64,000 nucleotides of DNA from Arthrobacter sp. zg-Y1171 (GTDB lineage Bacteria; Actinomycetota; Actinomycetes; Actinomycetales; Micrococcaceae): the NCBI RefSeq assembly GCF_025244845.1, contig NZ_CP104264.1, positions 2,728,001 to 2,792,000 of the forward strand, given 5' to 3'. A program made the translations under genes and the position numbers. The stretch's first letter is position 1; each line of letters opens with the position of its first letter. Shown here one piece after another: positions 1-7,978 of the stretch. The notes under the pieces are model-generated. The model saw only the letters and a list, made by a program, of their open reading frames with translations, ran no database searches and had not been told where the DNA came from.

Positions 1-342
1 ACGCTGGGCGGCCCCGCTGCCGATGCAGCGCTGGCCGGTTCGGGCAGCTGGGAGAACGACGGCGCCCTGGTGCGTGCCGCCGCGACCCTGCACTCCGAGG
101 ACAGCGACTTCGTCCAGGCCGGTACCCTGTACCGCGAGGTTTACGACGACGCCGCCAAGCAGCGTTTCCTGGAAACCATCACCGGCGCCATCTCCGGCGT
201 GAAGCGTCCGCACATCCGCGAAGCTGCGATCCAGTACTGGACCAACGTTGACGCGACCTTGGGCGAGAAGCTGCGCCTTTCCCTGGCACAGGGCGAAACC
301 ACGGCCAACGAAAAGGCCGAGTTCGTGGGCGTTGCTGAGTAA
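1..342 (+). CDS. katA: catalase, C-terminal fragment (cut by window edge)
   Basis: The frame is open from the first base and ends with TAA at 340-342. About 113 residues are visible. They match the C-terminal helical part of monofunctional haem catalases: a helix ending in the motif RFLETITGAISGV, then a region with the family-like run AAIQYWTNVDATLG. Catalase converts hydrogen peroxide to water and oxygen in the cytoplasm. The haem-binding and catalytic residues lie upstream of the window, so activity cannot be judged. A strong hairpin follows 19 bases after the stop. The first methionine-like codon at 70 is internal, not the true start. Confidence 0.85.
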   Translation, partial: TLGGPAADAALAGSGSWENDGALVRAAATLHSEDSDFVQAGTLYREVYDDAAKQRFLETITGAISGVKRPHIREAAIQYWTNVDATLGEKLRLSLAQGETTANEKAEFVGVAE

Positions 343-360
343 TTCCAGCACCCGCTAAAC

Positions 361-398
361 CAGCAGCGGCCGGTCCCTTCGGGGGCCGGCCGCTGCTG
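361..398. terminator. bidirectional hairpin between katA and crtEb
   Basis: Inverted repeat with 13-nt arms, 361-373 (CAGCAGCGGCCGG) and 386-398, around a short loop. It lies between two convergent genes and can end both transcripts. There is no long T-run, which is usual for GC-rich actinobacterial terminators. Confidence 0.75.
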
Positions 399-411
399 TC
401 TGTCCTGCCTC

Positions 412-1299
412 CTACCGGGTAGGCCAGTACCAGATGATCAGCAGCGTCACCAGGAAACCGGTGAGGAAGTTCAGCTTCAGGAACCGTTTCCAGCCGGCAT
501 TCGCCGCACCGGACCCGGCATCGGTGATCCGCAGGAACGGCACCAGGTTGAGGATGTAGGGCAGGGCCAGCAGCCCGCCCAGCATCGCCGGCCAGGGAGT
601 CAGCAGCATCAGCAGGCCGGCGGCGAGATAGGCAGCGGCGGCAAGCCATACCACCGGCCGCGCCCCCAGCACCGTGGCAATGGATCCGATCCCCCCTTCC
701 CGGTCCGGCACCACGTCCTGCACCGCACCGAAGGCCTGGCTGGCCATGCCCCAGAGGAAGAACGCCCCCAGGACTGCCCAGAGCCCCGGGGTGAAGACCG
801 CGCCGGCAAGGACCAGGCCGTACACTGCAGGGCTGACAAAGTGGGTGCTCGAGGTCATGGAATCCAGGAAGGGGCGTTCCTTGAACCGCAGTCCGGGCGC
901 GCTGTACGCAATCACTGCAAAGACGCTGACTGCCAGCACCAGCCAGGACAGCGGGCTTCCCAGCAGGATCAAGGCCCCGAGGAACGGCACGTTGGTGATG
1001 GCCGCTGCCCACAACGTAATGCGGTGGAAACCGCGGTCCAGGACGGCGCCTTCCACTCCCCCCTTGCGCGGATTATGCAGGTCCGACTCGTAGTCGAAAA
1101 CATCGTTGATGCCGTACATCGCCAGGTTGTAGGGAACCAGGAAGTACAGCGTACCGATGACCCAGGTCAGGTCTATCTGCCCGGTGGTGAGCAGATAGGC
1201 GGCGGCAAACGGATACGCGGTGTTCACCCAGGAGAGCGGCCGCGAAGACACCAGCAGCATCCGCAGGGTTCCCGCGGTCGAGGTGGCGGCGGGGCTCAC
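412..1299 (-). CDS. crtEb: lycopene elongase (UbiA-type prenyltransferase)
   Basis: Integral membrane prenyltransferase that adds two C5 units to lycopene, giving flavuxanthin, the precursor of C50 carotenoids. The product is 295 residues with about eight hydrophobic segments. The UbiA aspartate motifs are visible: an NDVFDYESD stretch near residue 65 and VQDVVPDREGG near residue 190. Length fits the Corynebacterium enzyme. I chose the GTG at 1299 because it overlaps the crtYf stop by four bases (GTGA), implying translational coupling. A longer in-frame extension upstream runs through crtYf and has a low-quality Arg/Ala-rich composition. It is the last gene of the operon. Confidence 0.9.
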   Translation of the reverse strand: MSPAATSTAGTLRMLLVSSRPLSWVNTAYPFAAAYLLTTGQIDLTWVIGTLYFLVPYNLAMYGINDVFDYESDLHNPRKGGVEGAVLDRGFHRITLWAAAITNVPFLGALILLGSPLSWLVLAVSVFAVIAYSAPGLRFKERPFLDSMTSSTHFVSPAVYGLVLAGAVFTPGLWAVLGAFFLWGMASQAFGAVQDVVPDREGGIGSIATVLGARPVVWLAAAAYLAAGLLMLLTPWPAMLGGLLALPYILNLVPFLRITDAGSGAANAGWKRFLKLNFLTGFLVTLLIIWYWPTR

Positions 1300-1640
1300 G
1301 GTGTTTCCTTCGGGTTCGGCTGGGCGCCTCCGGGCGCGGGGGCACGTCCTGGCAGCAGCGCCCAGAGCGCCGGCAGCAGCAGCACGGCCGCCAGCGGGTA
1401 GGCGAAATCCTCCAGCGGCGCAGCGCCGGCAAAGGCTCCGGATATGCGGTCCTCGTTGTACCAAAACAGGCCCACGCGGATCATGAGGTTGTCGAAGACG
1501 GCGGTCAGGGCCAACAGGACGACGGCGGTGACGGCCGCCGCGGCTGCGAAGTGCCGCGGGCGGTTCCGGCCCAGCAGGGCGGCTGCGAAGATCAGGGCTG
1601 CCGGCACGAGGAAGAACGCATTGAGGGTCCAGTAGGTCAC
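1296..1640 (-). CDS. crtYf: C50 carotenoid epsilon cyclase, small subunit CrtYf
   Basis: A 114-residue membrane protein with three hydrophobic helices, of the heterodimeric lycopene cyclase family. Together with CrtYe it cyclises flavuxanthin to decaprenoxanthin (epsilon ends). The motif FDNLMIRVGLFWYNEDRISG (residues about 49-68) is typical of the lycopene cyclase domain. The GTG start at 1640 overlaps the crtYe stop (GTGA) and the stop overlaps the crtEb start. An in-frame extension further upstream is only an antiparallel artefact of crtYe and crtI. Substrate specificity (epsilon versus beta or gamma ends) cannot be read from sequence alone. Confidence 0.88.
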   Translation of the reverse strand: MTYWTLNAFFLVPAALIFAAALLGRNRPRHFAAAAAVTAVVLLALTAVFDNLMIRVGLFWYNEDRISGAFAGAAPLEDFAYPLAAVLLLPALWALLPGRAPAPGGAQPNPKETP

Positions 1641-2017
1641 GGCCGGGTCCTCTCGCTCGGCCTGCGGGCCGGGGGTCCGCCGGCCCGGTCGGTGTTTCGT
1701 GCGGCGGCCCGGGCTGCGACCAGGCGCACCAGGCCGAAGAGCACCATGGTCAGGTAGCAAAGGAAGGCCAGGAAAAATATCTCCTCCACGGGCAGGTGCG
1801 GTGCCAAGGTCAGGCCGAGCATAAAGGGGGTCTCGCCGCGGTAGAAGATGTCGGAGCCGATGCCGGCCAGGTCCCAGCCGGTGAAGAACAGCACTCCGAT
1901 GGCCAGCACGGCGGCCGCCCGCCGTGCGTCGGCGAAGAAGAACAGCCGGAACCGGTGGTCGAGGAGCACCATGCAGCCCAGGGACAGCAGCAGGAAAAGC
2001 AGGTACAGGACGCCCAT
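1637..2017 (-). CDS. crtYe: C50 carotenoid epsilon cyclase, subunit CrtYe
   Basis: A 126-residue protein with three predicted membrane segments, of the lycopene cyclase domain family. The recognisable parts are DHRFRLFFFADARR near residue 20, GWDLAGIGSDIFYRG near residue 47, and PVEEIFFLAFLCYL near residue 75, where the PxE(E) motif is conserved in heterodimeric cyclases. The ATG at 2017 overlaps the crtI stop codon by one base (TAATG). It should act with CrtYf in the membrane. The hydrophilic Arg/Pro-rich tail of about 20 residues is not conserved in the family as I know it. Confidence 0.88.
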   Translation of the reverse strand: MGVLYLLFLLLSLGCMVLLDHRFRLFFFADARRAAAVLAIGVLFFTGWDLAGIGSDIFYRGETPFMLGLTLAPHLPVEEIFFLAFLCYLTMVLFGLVRLVAARAAARNTDRAGGPPARRPSERTRP

Positions 2018-3702
2018 TACGCTCCCGCCTCAGCGGACGGCTGCGGGGCCGCGAGCTGTTCTTCGGGCAGCTGGCCGGACGGCACCTGCGCGGACCACGG
2101 AGCCGGCTCCGGCAGCGCCTCGGTGCCCGTTTCCCCGCGCAGCCGCTTGAGCACGAGCTCCGCACTGATCAGGCACATGGGCAGGCCGATGCCCGGCAGG
2201 GTGGACCCGCCGGCGTAAAGCAGCCCCTCCACCTTCCGGCTGGCGTTCGTTCCGCGGAAGAACGCGCTTTGCTTCAGGATGTGCGCCGGTCCCAGCAGGG
2301 TTCCGCGCCAGGAATTGAGGTCGGCAACGAAGTCCTGCGGTCCCACCGTGCGGCGGATGATGATGCGTTCGGCCAAATCGGGAATGCCGGCCCAGGACGA
2401 AAGCTGCTCGATGACGGCGTCGGCCATCTTCTCGATCCGGGGATCCCCTGCGCCGTCGATCCCGCCGGCTCCCAGCGACGGATCCGAAGGTACCGGCACC
2501 AGCACAAACAGGTTTTCATGTCCTTCCGGCGCGGCGTCGGGGTCTGTCGCGCTCGGACGGCAGACGTACAGGGAGGCCGGATCCGGCACGGAGGTCTCCT
2601 GGCCGAAGATCTTCTCGAAGTTGGCTTCCCAGTCCCGGGTGAACAGCAGGGTGTGGTGTTCCAGCTGTGGCAGTTTCCCCTCCACTCCGAGATGCAGCAG
2701 CAGCCCGCCGGGGCCGGGGACCCGGTGCTCCCAGTATTCCTCCGGATAGGTCTGCAGTGCCGGGGGCAGGAGGGTGGTCTCGGTGTGGTGCAGATCCGCT
2801 GCTGAAACCACCAGGTCCGCATCCAGCGACACCAGCGAGCCGCCGGCATCCCGGTACTCCACGCCCACGGCGCGGGGCTTGCCGCGCGGGAAGCGGGCCC
2901 GGCCGCCCGTGGGGTTGTCCTGCGCGGACGTACGGATCCTGGTGACCTCGGCACCGGTGATGACCCGGCTGCCCTCTGCACGCGCCAGGTCGGAAATGAC
3001 CGAGACTATCCGGTGGAAGCCGCCCATGGGATAAAGCACCCCGTCCGCCAGGTCCAGCCGGCTCATCAGGTGGTACATGCTGGGCGTGGTGAACGGCGAG
3101 GAGCCCAGGAAAACGGCCGGGTAGCCCAGGATCTGCCGGATCCGCGGATCCGTGAAACGCCGGGCAACGAAGGTGCTCAGCGGTTCCAGCAGCAGCCTGG
3201 CCAGCCGGGGGCCGCTGCGCAGGACATCGGGGCGCAGCAGCGGCAGGAACGAGGCAAACGTTGTATACAGGAACCGCTTCTTGGCCATCGCATAGACCTC
3301 TTCGGCGGACTCCAGGTATTCCTCGAGCCGGGCTCCGGCACCGGGTTCCAGCGACTCGAACAACGCAATGTTGCCGTCCCGGGTGGCGGCCACGTCCACC
3401 GGTTCTGCGGTGTCCTCGAAGAGCACCCGGTACCCCGGATCCAGCCGGACCAGCTCCAGCTGTTCGGCAGCGGTGGTGCCCAGCAGCCGAAAGAAGTGGT
3501 CGAAGACCTCGGGCATGAGGTACCAGGACGGCCCCGTGTCAAAGCGGAACCCTCCGGTCTCCCAGCTGCCGGCCCGTCCCCCGGTCTCCGGCTGCTTCTC
3601 CAGCACCGTGACCTCCAGGCCTTCCCGCGACAGCAGTGCCGCGGTGGCCAGTCCCGTGATCCCGCCGCCGATTACGACGGCGGTGCGCGGACGCATTCTC
3701 AT
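2017..3702 (-). CDS. crtI: phytoene desaturase
   Basis: FAD-dependent desaturase that converts phytoene to lycopene by four desaturations. The 561-residue product begins with a Rossmann dinucleotide motif, VVIGGGITGLATAALL (residues about 9-24), followed by LEKQPETGGRAGS. The C-terminal carotenoid desaturase signature, YAGGSTLPGIGLPMCLISAE, lies near residue 500. A 40-residue Pro/Ala-rich tail follows and looks dispensable. The ATG at 3702 overlaps the crtB stop (ATGA); a second ATG two codons later is possible. It sits mid-operon between crtB and crtYe. Confidence 0.95.
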   Translation of the reverse strand: MRMRPRTAVVIGGGITGLATAALLSREGLEVTVLEKQPETGGRAGSWETGGFRFDTGPSWYLMPEVFDHFFRLLGTTAAEQLELVRLDPGYRVLFEDTAEPVDVAATRDGNIALFESLEPGAGARLEEYLESAEEVYAMAKKRFLYTTFASFLPLLRPDVLRSGPRLARLLLEPLSTFVARRFTDPRIRQILGYPAVFLGSSPFTTPSMYHLMSRLDLADGVLYPMGGFHRIVSVISDLARAEGSRVITGAEVTRIRTSAQDNPTGGRARFPRGKPRAVGVEYRDAGGSLVSLDADLVVSAADLHHTETTLLPPALQTYPEEYWEHRVPGPGGLLLHLGVEGKLPQLEHHTLLFTRDWEANFEKIFGQETSVPDPASLYVCRPSATDPDAAPEGHENLFVLVPVPSDPSLGAGGIDGAGDPRIEKMADAVIEQLSSWAGIPDLAERIIIRRTVGPQDFVADLNSWRGTLLGPAHILKQSAFFRGTNASRKVEGLLYAGGSTLPGIGLPMCLISAELVLKRLRGETGTEALPEPAPWSAQVPSGQLPEEQLAAPQPSAEAGA

Positions 3703-4634
3703 GGTTGCCTTTCGTTTCCCGGGACAGCTTGGTTTCCGCCGTCGTGCCGGAGCCCGACAGGACCGGCGACCCGGCGGGTCAGAACCGCACGCGTTGCGAT
3801 GCGGACCTTCACGGGGTTCGGGACGCGCACCCTGGTGGTCCGCAGCTGTTCGGCGGGAGTGTTCCGGAGCCTGCGGGCCAATTCACCGAACAGGTCCTGG
3901 GCCAGCGCGACGGCGGCCCTGCAGTTTGCCGGCAGCTCCGCCACCGCGGCGCCCGAAACCAGCAGATCAGCATCGATGCCGGCCAGGATCCGGTGCTTGT
4001 CCGCCTCACTGAACGCGGCCACGGTGACGCCCGGGAAATAGCTGCGTCCCAGGGTCTCGAAGTCCTGCGCAAGATCCCGCAGGAAGTTGACCTTCTGGAA
4101 GGCTGCCCCCAGCCGTTGGGCGCCCTCGTGCAGCCGCTTGGCCTGGTCATCGGGCAGCGGAACACCGTCGAGGAAACACTGCAGGCACATCAGCCCGATC
4201 ACCTCGGCGGAGCCGTAGACGTACTCGTTGAAGCTGGCCTCGGTGTGTTCCACCTGGTCCAGGTCCGCGCGCATCGAGGCGAAGAACGGGCGGGTGAGGT
4301 CCGTTCCGATGCCGGTTTCCCTCGCCGTCAGTGCGAACGCATGGACCACCAGATTGACGCTGTAGCCGGTGCGCAGGGCACGTTCCGTGTCCGCCTCCAG
4401 CTCATCGAGGAGCCCGCCGATCTCCGTACGGGGCACCAGTGCGGCCGCCGCCACGCCGTCGACAATCTCGTCCGCCAGCCGGACCAGCGCGTAGATGGTT
4501 TCAATCTGCAGGCGCGTCCGGGCCGGCAGCAGCCGGGAGGCCAGCCCGAAGGACGTCGAATAGGACCGGATCAGCACGGCCGAAGTCCGGCGCGCAACGG
4601 CGTTATAAAGGGGCAGGCCCTGCTCAGCTGCCAC
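3699..4634 (-). CDS. crtB: phytoene synthase
   Basis: Condenses two geranylgeranyl diphosphates head to head to 15-cis-phytoene. The 311-residue product has both aspartate-rich motifs of the squalene/phytoene synthase family: DEIVD at residues 55-59 and DLAQD at 187-191, the latter inside the signature FQKVNFLRDLAQDF. The start is GTG at 4634, three bases after the crtE stop. The last 25 residues are basic and poorly conserved. Its position right after crtE matches the order of the C. glutamicum cluster, but the mmpL-type gene found there is absent. Confidence 0.95.
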   Translation of the reverse strand: MAAEQGLPLYNAVARRTSAVLIRSYSTSFGLASRLLPARTRLQIETIYALVRLADEIVDGVAAAALVPRTEIGGLLDELEADTERALRTGYSVNLVVHAFALTARETGIGTDLTRPFFASMRADLDQVEHTEASFNEYVYGSAEVIGLMCLQCFLDGVPLPDDQAKRLHEGAQRLGAAFQKVNFLRDLAQDFETLGRSYFPGVTVAAFSEADKHRILAGIDADLLVSGAAVAELPANCRAAVALAQDLFGELARRLRNTPAEQLRTTRVRVPNPVKVRIATRAVLTRRVAGPVGLRHDGGNQAVPGNERQP

Positions 4635-4637
4635 GGA

Positions 4638-5705
4638 CTACCGTCCCCGGTTCACGGCGTCGTCAACCACTGTCGACAGGGCGGCGCGCAGCCCGGGGGT
4701 GACCGCAGGGCAGTCCAGGTGCTGGCGGGCCCGGTCTGCATATTCCCGCACCAGCTGCTGCGCATGGTCCCGGGCCCCGGAGGAAACCAGCAGTTCCCGG
4801 GCGCGGGCGGCATCACGGGCGGTCAGCTCGGGGTTGCCGATCAGGCCCGAGAGTTCGGCCCATTCCGGCTTCTGTGCCACATAGGAAACCAGCACCGTCC
4901 GCTTTCCCTCGCGCAGGTCCGAAAAACTGGACTTGCCCGTGGCGCTCTCCGTGCCGAAAACCCCCAGCAGGTCATCCACCACCTGGTAGGCAATCCCGAT
5001 GTCCCGGCCGTAGAGGCCGAGGGTGGTAACGACGTCGTTCGATGCCCCGGCAAGCACCGCCCCGGCCTGCAGCGGCGCTTCGAAGGAGTAGACGGCGGTC
5101 TTGAGCCGCTCCATGTGCAGGATTTCGGCGATCGGCGGGGCATCCGGATGGAAGGAAAGGTCGACGTCGATCAGCTCTCCGCCGGCGGATGCGAAGACGG
5201 CCTCGTCCAGGATCTCGGCCAGCCGTAACCGGATGTCGGTGTCCACCTCGGCACTGTCCAGCATGCGGAATGCGCCGGTCAAGGCCAGGTCCCCTGCAAT
5301 GACCCCGGCGGAGAGCCCGCGGTGCCGTGCGGCACCTGTTTCAACGCCTGCGGCGGCGGCCAGCCCCCGATAGACGCCGGAAACGTTTTCGTGGCCGCGG
5401 CGGGTGAAATCCAGGTCGATGACGTCGTCGTGCACGATCAGGGCCGTATGCAGCAGTTCGAAAGCGGCGCCTACCCTGGCCGCTGCCGCCGTGTCGGTAC
5501 CGCCGAGGTTCAGGTAAGCCGTCAAGAGGATGCGCGGGCGCACCCGTTTGCCTCCGGCGGTCGAGTTTTCCAGTGCCTGCCACAGTGAGAGGTAGCCGGG
5601 ACCCAGTTTGGCCGCGCGGTCTTTGGCCCGCTCGTAAAACCGGTTCAGAACGGTCTCGACCAGGTCCTGGCCGATAGACAGGTCGAGCGGGGGGTGCATC
5701 TGCAT
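4638..5705 (-). CDS. crtE: geranylgeranyl diphosphate synthase
   Basis: Trans-prenyltransferase that supplies C20 diphosphate to CrtB. About 355 residues. The first aspartate-rich motif is VHDDVIDLDF, with DDVID about residues 93-97 from this start, and the second is QVVDDLLGVFG near 240. The second motif reads DDLLG rather than DDxxD, which is usual in actinobacterial short-chain enzymes. Start choice is open: ATG at 5705, ATG at 5699 or GTG at 5720. I prefer 5705 because a TACTTT hexamer (5715-5710) lies just upstream, allowing a very short leader. First gene of the six-gene crt operon. Confidence 0.92.
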   Translation of the reverse strand: MQMHPPLDLSIGQDLVETVLNRFYERAKDRAAKLGPGYLSLWQALENSTAGGKRVRPRILLTAYLNLGGTDTAAAARVGAAFELLHTALIVHDDVIDLDFTRRGHENVSGVYRGLAAAAGVETGAARHRGLSAGVIAGDLALTGAFRMLDSAEVDTDIRLRLAEILDEAVFASAGGELIDVDLSFHPDAPPIAEILHMERLKTAVYSFEAPLQAGAVLAGASNDVVTTLGLYGRDIGIAYQVVDDLLGVFGTESATGKSSFSDLREGKRTVLVSYVAQKPEWAELSGLIGNPELTARDAARARELLVSSGARDHAQQLVREYADRARQHLDCPAVTPGLRAALSTVVDDAVNRGR

Positions 5706-5740
5706 AGGTAAAGTAAACACGTATGGGACTAGGGGAAGAA
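5706..5740. promoter_or_regulatory. compact divergent crtE / idi control region
   Basis: Only 35 bases separate the chosen crtE and idi starts. The AT-rich core GGTAAAGTAAACAC holds a -10-like TAAAGT (5709-5714, plus strand) for idi and an overlapping TACTTT (5715-5710, minus strand) for crtE. No convincing -35 boxes are seen on either side. The Shine-Dalgarno AGGGGA (5731-5736) serves idi. Promoter assignment is inference. Confidence 0.45.
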
Positions 5741-6262
5741 ATGACAGACGGCTCAGAACGCGTGGTTCTGGTAGACAATGACGGCCGTCCCGTGGGCACC
5801 CGCGACAAGGCCGCCGTGCACACCACTGACACGCCGCTGCATCTGGCGTTCTCCACCCACGTCTTCAATACCCGCGGCGAATTGCTGGTTACCCGCCGGG
5901 CGATGTCCAAGCTGACCTGGCCGGGAGTCTGGACGAATTCCTTCTGCGGCCACCCCGGTCCAGGAGAAGCTACGAAGGACGCCGTGAACCGGCGCGCCCG
6001 GCGCGAGCTGGGGCTCGAGGTGCGGGACCTGACGCTGCGGCTGCCGGATTTCCGCTACCGTGCCGTGGATGCCTCGGGGATCGTCGAGCATGAGATCTGC
6101 CCCGTTTACACGGCCGTGGCCGACGCCGATCCGGTCCCGGCACCGGACGAGGTCATGGACTGGGAGTGGGCGGATCCGGCGCAGCTTGTTCCGGCGGTTC
6201 GGCTGACGCCTTGGGCGTTCAGTCCCTGGCTGGTGCTGCAGCTGCCGCTGCTCTACCCCTAG
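5741..6262 (+). CDS. idi: isopentenyl-diphosphate delta-isomerase, type I
   Basis: Interconverts IPP and DMAPP, feeding prenyl starter units into the crt pathway. The 173-residue protein is a Nudix-fold type I isomerase. Catalytic Cys69 lies in the motif WTNSFCGHP, and the metal/catalytic glutamates 116 and 118 in VEHEICPVY; both correspond in position to E. coli Cys67 and Glu116. I chose ATG 5741 because AGGGGA lies five bases upstream; an ATG at 5723 would add six residues and could be used on a leaderless transcript. Divergent from crtE, which suggests joint regulation of precursor supply and pigment synthesis. Confidence 0.93.
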   Translation: MTDGSERVVLVDNDGRPVGTRDKAAVHTTDTPLHLAFSTHVFNTRGELLVTRRAMSKLTWPGVWTNSFCGHPGPGEATKDAVNRRARRELGLEVRDLTLRLPDFRYRAVDASGIVEHEICPVYTAVADADPVPAPDEVMDWEWADPAQLVPAVRLTPWAFSPWLVLQLPLLYP

Positions 6263-6335
6263 ATCCGGTCCGGCCTGCCTGGCGGTGTGGGGTCGGCCTG
6301 GCTGTGTGTGCGTGCTGCCTGACGGTGTGGGTTCG

Positions 6336-6353
6336 GCCTGCTGCGCGGCAGGC
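6336..6353. terminator. short hairpin between idi and the glycosyltransferase
   Basis: GCCTGC (6336-6341) and GCAGGC (6348-6353) with a six-base loop, in the gap between two convergent stops (6262 and 6356). An imperfect direct repeat of about 25 bases, with CGGTGTGGG cores at 6281 and 6323, precedes it. Weak evidence for termination. Confidence 0.4.
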
Positions 6354-6355
6354 GC

Positions 6356-7132
6356 TCAGTTTGCCGGTGCGGCGGTTTTGCTGCCCGCGAACCTCCGGGC
6401 CCAGCGGACCCAGGGGTATTCCTGGGGCCAGTGGCCGGACAGGGTGTGGAAGGCCCTGCGGAAGCGCAGGGCCACGTTTGCCCGGCTTTGCACCGCCCGC
6501 GGCGCCATTCCCACGGTCAGGTGCGGATCCCGGCGGCAGCGACGGCCTTGGCCGAGATGGAAGCTGAGGCAGACGTCGTCGTGCATCTGCGCATCGTTCC
6601 TGTGCACCTCGCCGCTGACCGCTTGCCAGGTTCCGGCGCGCAGAGCCAGGTTCGAGCCGAAAAACGGCCAGTGGGCCAAAGCTGAACCCATGGCCAGGTA
6701 ATAGGACCCCAGATACAACCGGGAGAGCAGCAGCGCCGGGAGGCGGGGCATCCCGTAGAAAACACCGGGACCGCTAAGCACTTCCAGCTGCGGGTCGGCA
6801 GCGAAGGCTTCAGCTATGCGCGCAATCCAATCCGGGGGCAGGACGCAATCAGCGTCACATCTCGCAATAATGGCGTCCGCGTCGAGGCCCTGAGCAGCGG
6901 CGTCGTACCCGGCACCGGCAGCGGCAGGGATTCCCGCAGCCGGTTCGAAAACCACGCGGGCGCCGAACCGCCGGGCAACCTCCGCGCTGGCATCGCTGCT
7001 GTTGTTGTCCACCACCACTATTTCCCGTGGCTGCAGGCTCTGCTCGGCCAGGGACTCCAGGCACGCTTCCAGGAGGGCGGCATCATTGCGGCACGGGATG
7101 ACCACGGCAACTGCCGGAAGCTCAGAAGGCAT
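6356..7132 (-). CDS. family 2 glycosyltransferase
   Basis: A 258-residue cytoplasmic or membrane-associated GT-A enzyme. The N-terminal VVIPCRNDAALLEACLESL (residues 9-27), VVVDNNSSDAS (about 39-49) and the metal-binding ARCDADCVLPPDW (about 90-102) are classic GT2 elements. A short hydrophobic stretch near residue 135 may touch the membrane. Acceptor unknown. Because it abuts the C50 carotenoid cluster, a role in glucosylating decaprenoxanthin is a reasonable guess, but cell-wall or lipid glycosylation is equally possible. It converges with idi and is not part of the crt operon. Confidence 0.8.
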   Translation of the reverse strand: MPSELPAVAVVIPCRNDAALLEACLESLAEQSLQPREIVVVDNNSSDASAEVARRFGARVVFEPAAGIPAAAGAGYDAAAQGLDADAIIARCDADCVLPPDWIARIAEAFAADPQLEVLSGPGVFYGMPRLPALLLSRLYLGSYYLAMGSALAHWPFFGSNLALRAGTWQAVSGEVHRNDAQMHDDVCLSFHLGQGRRCRRDPHLTVGMAPRAVQSRANVALRFRRAFHTLSGHWPQEYPWVRWARRFAGSKTAAPAN

Positions 7133-7215
7133 GGGCTGAGTTTAGCGTGGAGGCACTGGGTATCCCGGCCCGTTTCCGGTGCCCACTGCCTCGGTCAGTG
7201 GTGCCGGGCTACCGT

Positions 7216-7845
7216 ATGAGAATGATCGATGCGCTGCTCCGCCCGCCCGAGTCCCGGCAGGCATACCTTGCCGACACGGTACGTGCACTGGGAGTGCTTA
7301 GTGTCCTGACGGCGCTGGTACTGCTCGGACCGGTGGAAACGGCTCTGTTCCTGCTGGTGCTGCTGGGGCTTTTGGTCTCCCGGGCACTGGCGGTCTTCCC
7401 TGGTTTCGACGCCGCCTACGGCGTGGTGCTGCTGGCCGCGGCGTGGAGCAGCGTGGCAGACCTCTACGCCCGCATCTCCTGGTGGGATCTCGCCATCCAC
7501 TTTGCCACCACAGGTGCGCTGGCCGTGATGGCCTATTTCCTGCTGGTGCAGTTCGGCGCAGTACCTGCCGTCCAGCGCCCGCACCGTCACTCCCCCTCGC
7601 TCCCCGTGGTGGTTCCCCTGCTGGTGCTGGCGTTGGGATTGGGGATGAGTGTGCTCTGGGAAATCGGTGAGTGGTGGGGCCACACGTACGTGGATGCAAG
7701 CATCAACGTCGGGTACGCGGACACCATGGGAGATCTGGCCGCCGGAGGGCTGGGCGCGCTGGCGGCCGGTCTGTGCCTGGGTTTTGCGGTCCGCCGGTCC
7801 GGTGCGCGGCCGAATGCCCCGCTGCCGCACCGTACCCACCGCTAG
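7216..7845 (+). CDS. small polytopic membrane protein (DUF2238/YjdF-like)
   Basis: A 209-residue protein with about six transmembrane segments. The motifs ISWWDLAIHFATTGALAVM (mid-protein) and SVLWEIGEWWGHTY followed by YADTMGDLAAGGLGAL near the C-terminus resemble the DUF2238/YjdF family, whose function is unknown. The ATG at 7216 was chosen; ATG 7222 is also possible, and an upstream GTG at 7147 would add 23 poorly hydrophobic residues. It stands alone, divergent from the glycosyltransferase. No enzyme motif is visible. Confidence 0.65.
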   Translation: MRMIDALLRPPESRQAYLADTVRALGVLSVLTALVLLGPVETALFLLVLLGLLVSRALAVFPGFDAAYGVVLLAAAWSSVADLYARISWWDLAIHFATTGALAVMAYFLLVQFGAVPAVQRPHRHSPSLPVVVPLLVLALGLGMSVLWEIGEWWGHTYVDASINVGYADTMGDLAAGGLGALAAGLCLGFAVRRSGARPNAPLPHRTHR

Positions 7846-7909
7846 CCCGGGCTCGCGCGGCTGCTGGCAGAGCAGGCTGTGGCCCGGCGCATCCGGGCTT
7901 AACTGCGAA

Positions 7910-7944
7910 GGGCATTCCGGGCAGCTGTGCTGCCCGGAATGCCC
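7910..7944. terminator. perfect 16-bp-stem hairpin
   Basis: Arms 7910-7925 (GGGCATTCCGGGCAGC) and 7929-7944 are exact reverse complements around a TGT loop. It lies between the convergent stops of the membrane protein (7845) and terC (7979), so it most probably ends one or both transcripts. Confidence 0.75.
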
Positions 7945-7950
7945 GGCACT

Positions 7951-7970
7951 GCCGGCGGATCACCGCCGGC
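7951..7970. terminator. second hairpin downstream of terC
   Basis: GCCGGCGG (7951-7958), ATCA loop, CCGCCGGC (7963-7970). This is the first of two stacked hairpins reached by transcripts leaving terC. On the plus strand it is followed by TGTTAT. Confidence 0.6.
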
Positions 7971-7978
7971 TGTTATCG

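Noticed and set aside
7150..7192. GAGGCACTGGG/CCCACTGCCTC inverted repeat before the small membrane protein
   Set aside because: One mismatch, long loop of 21 bases, and no promoter or T-run; probably chance.
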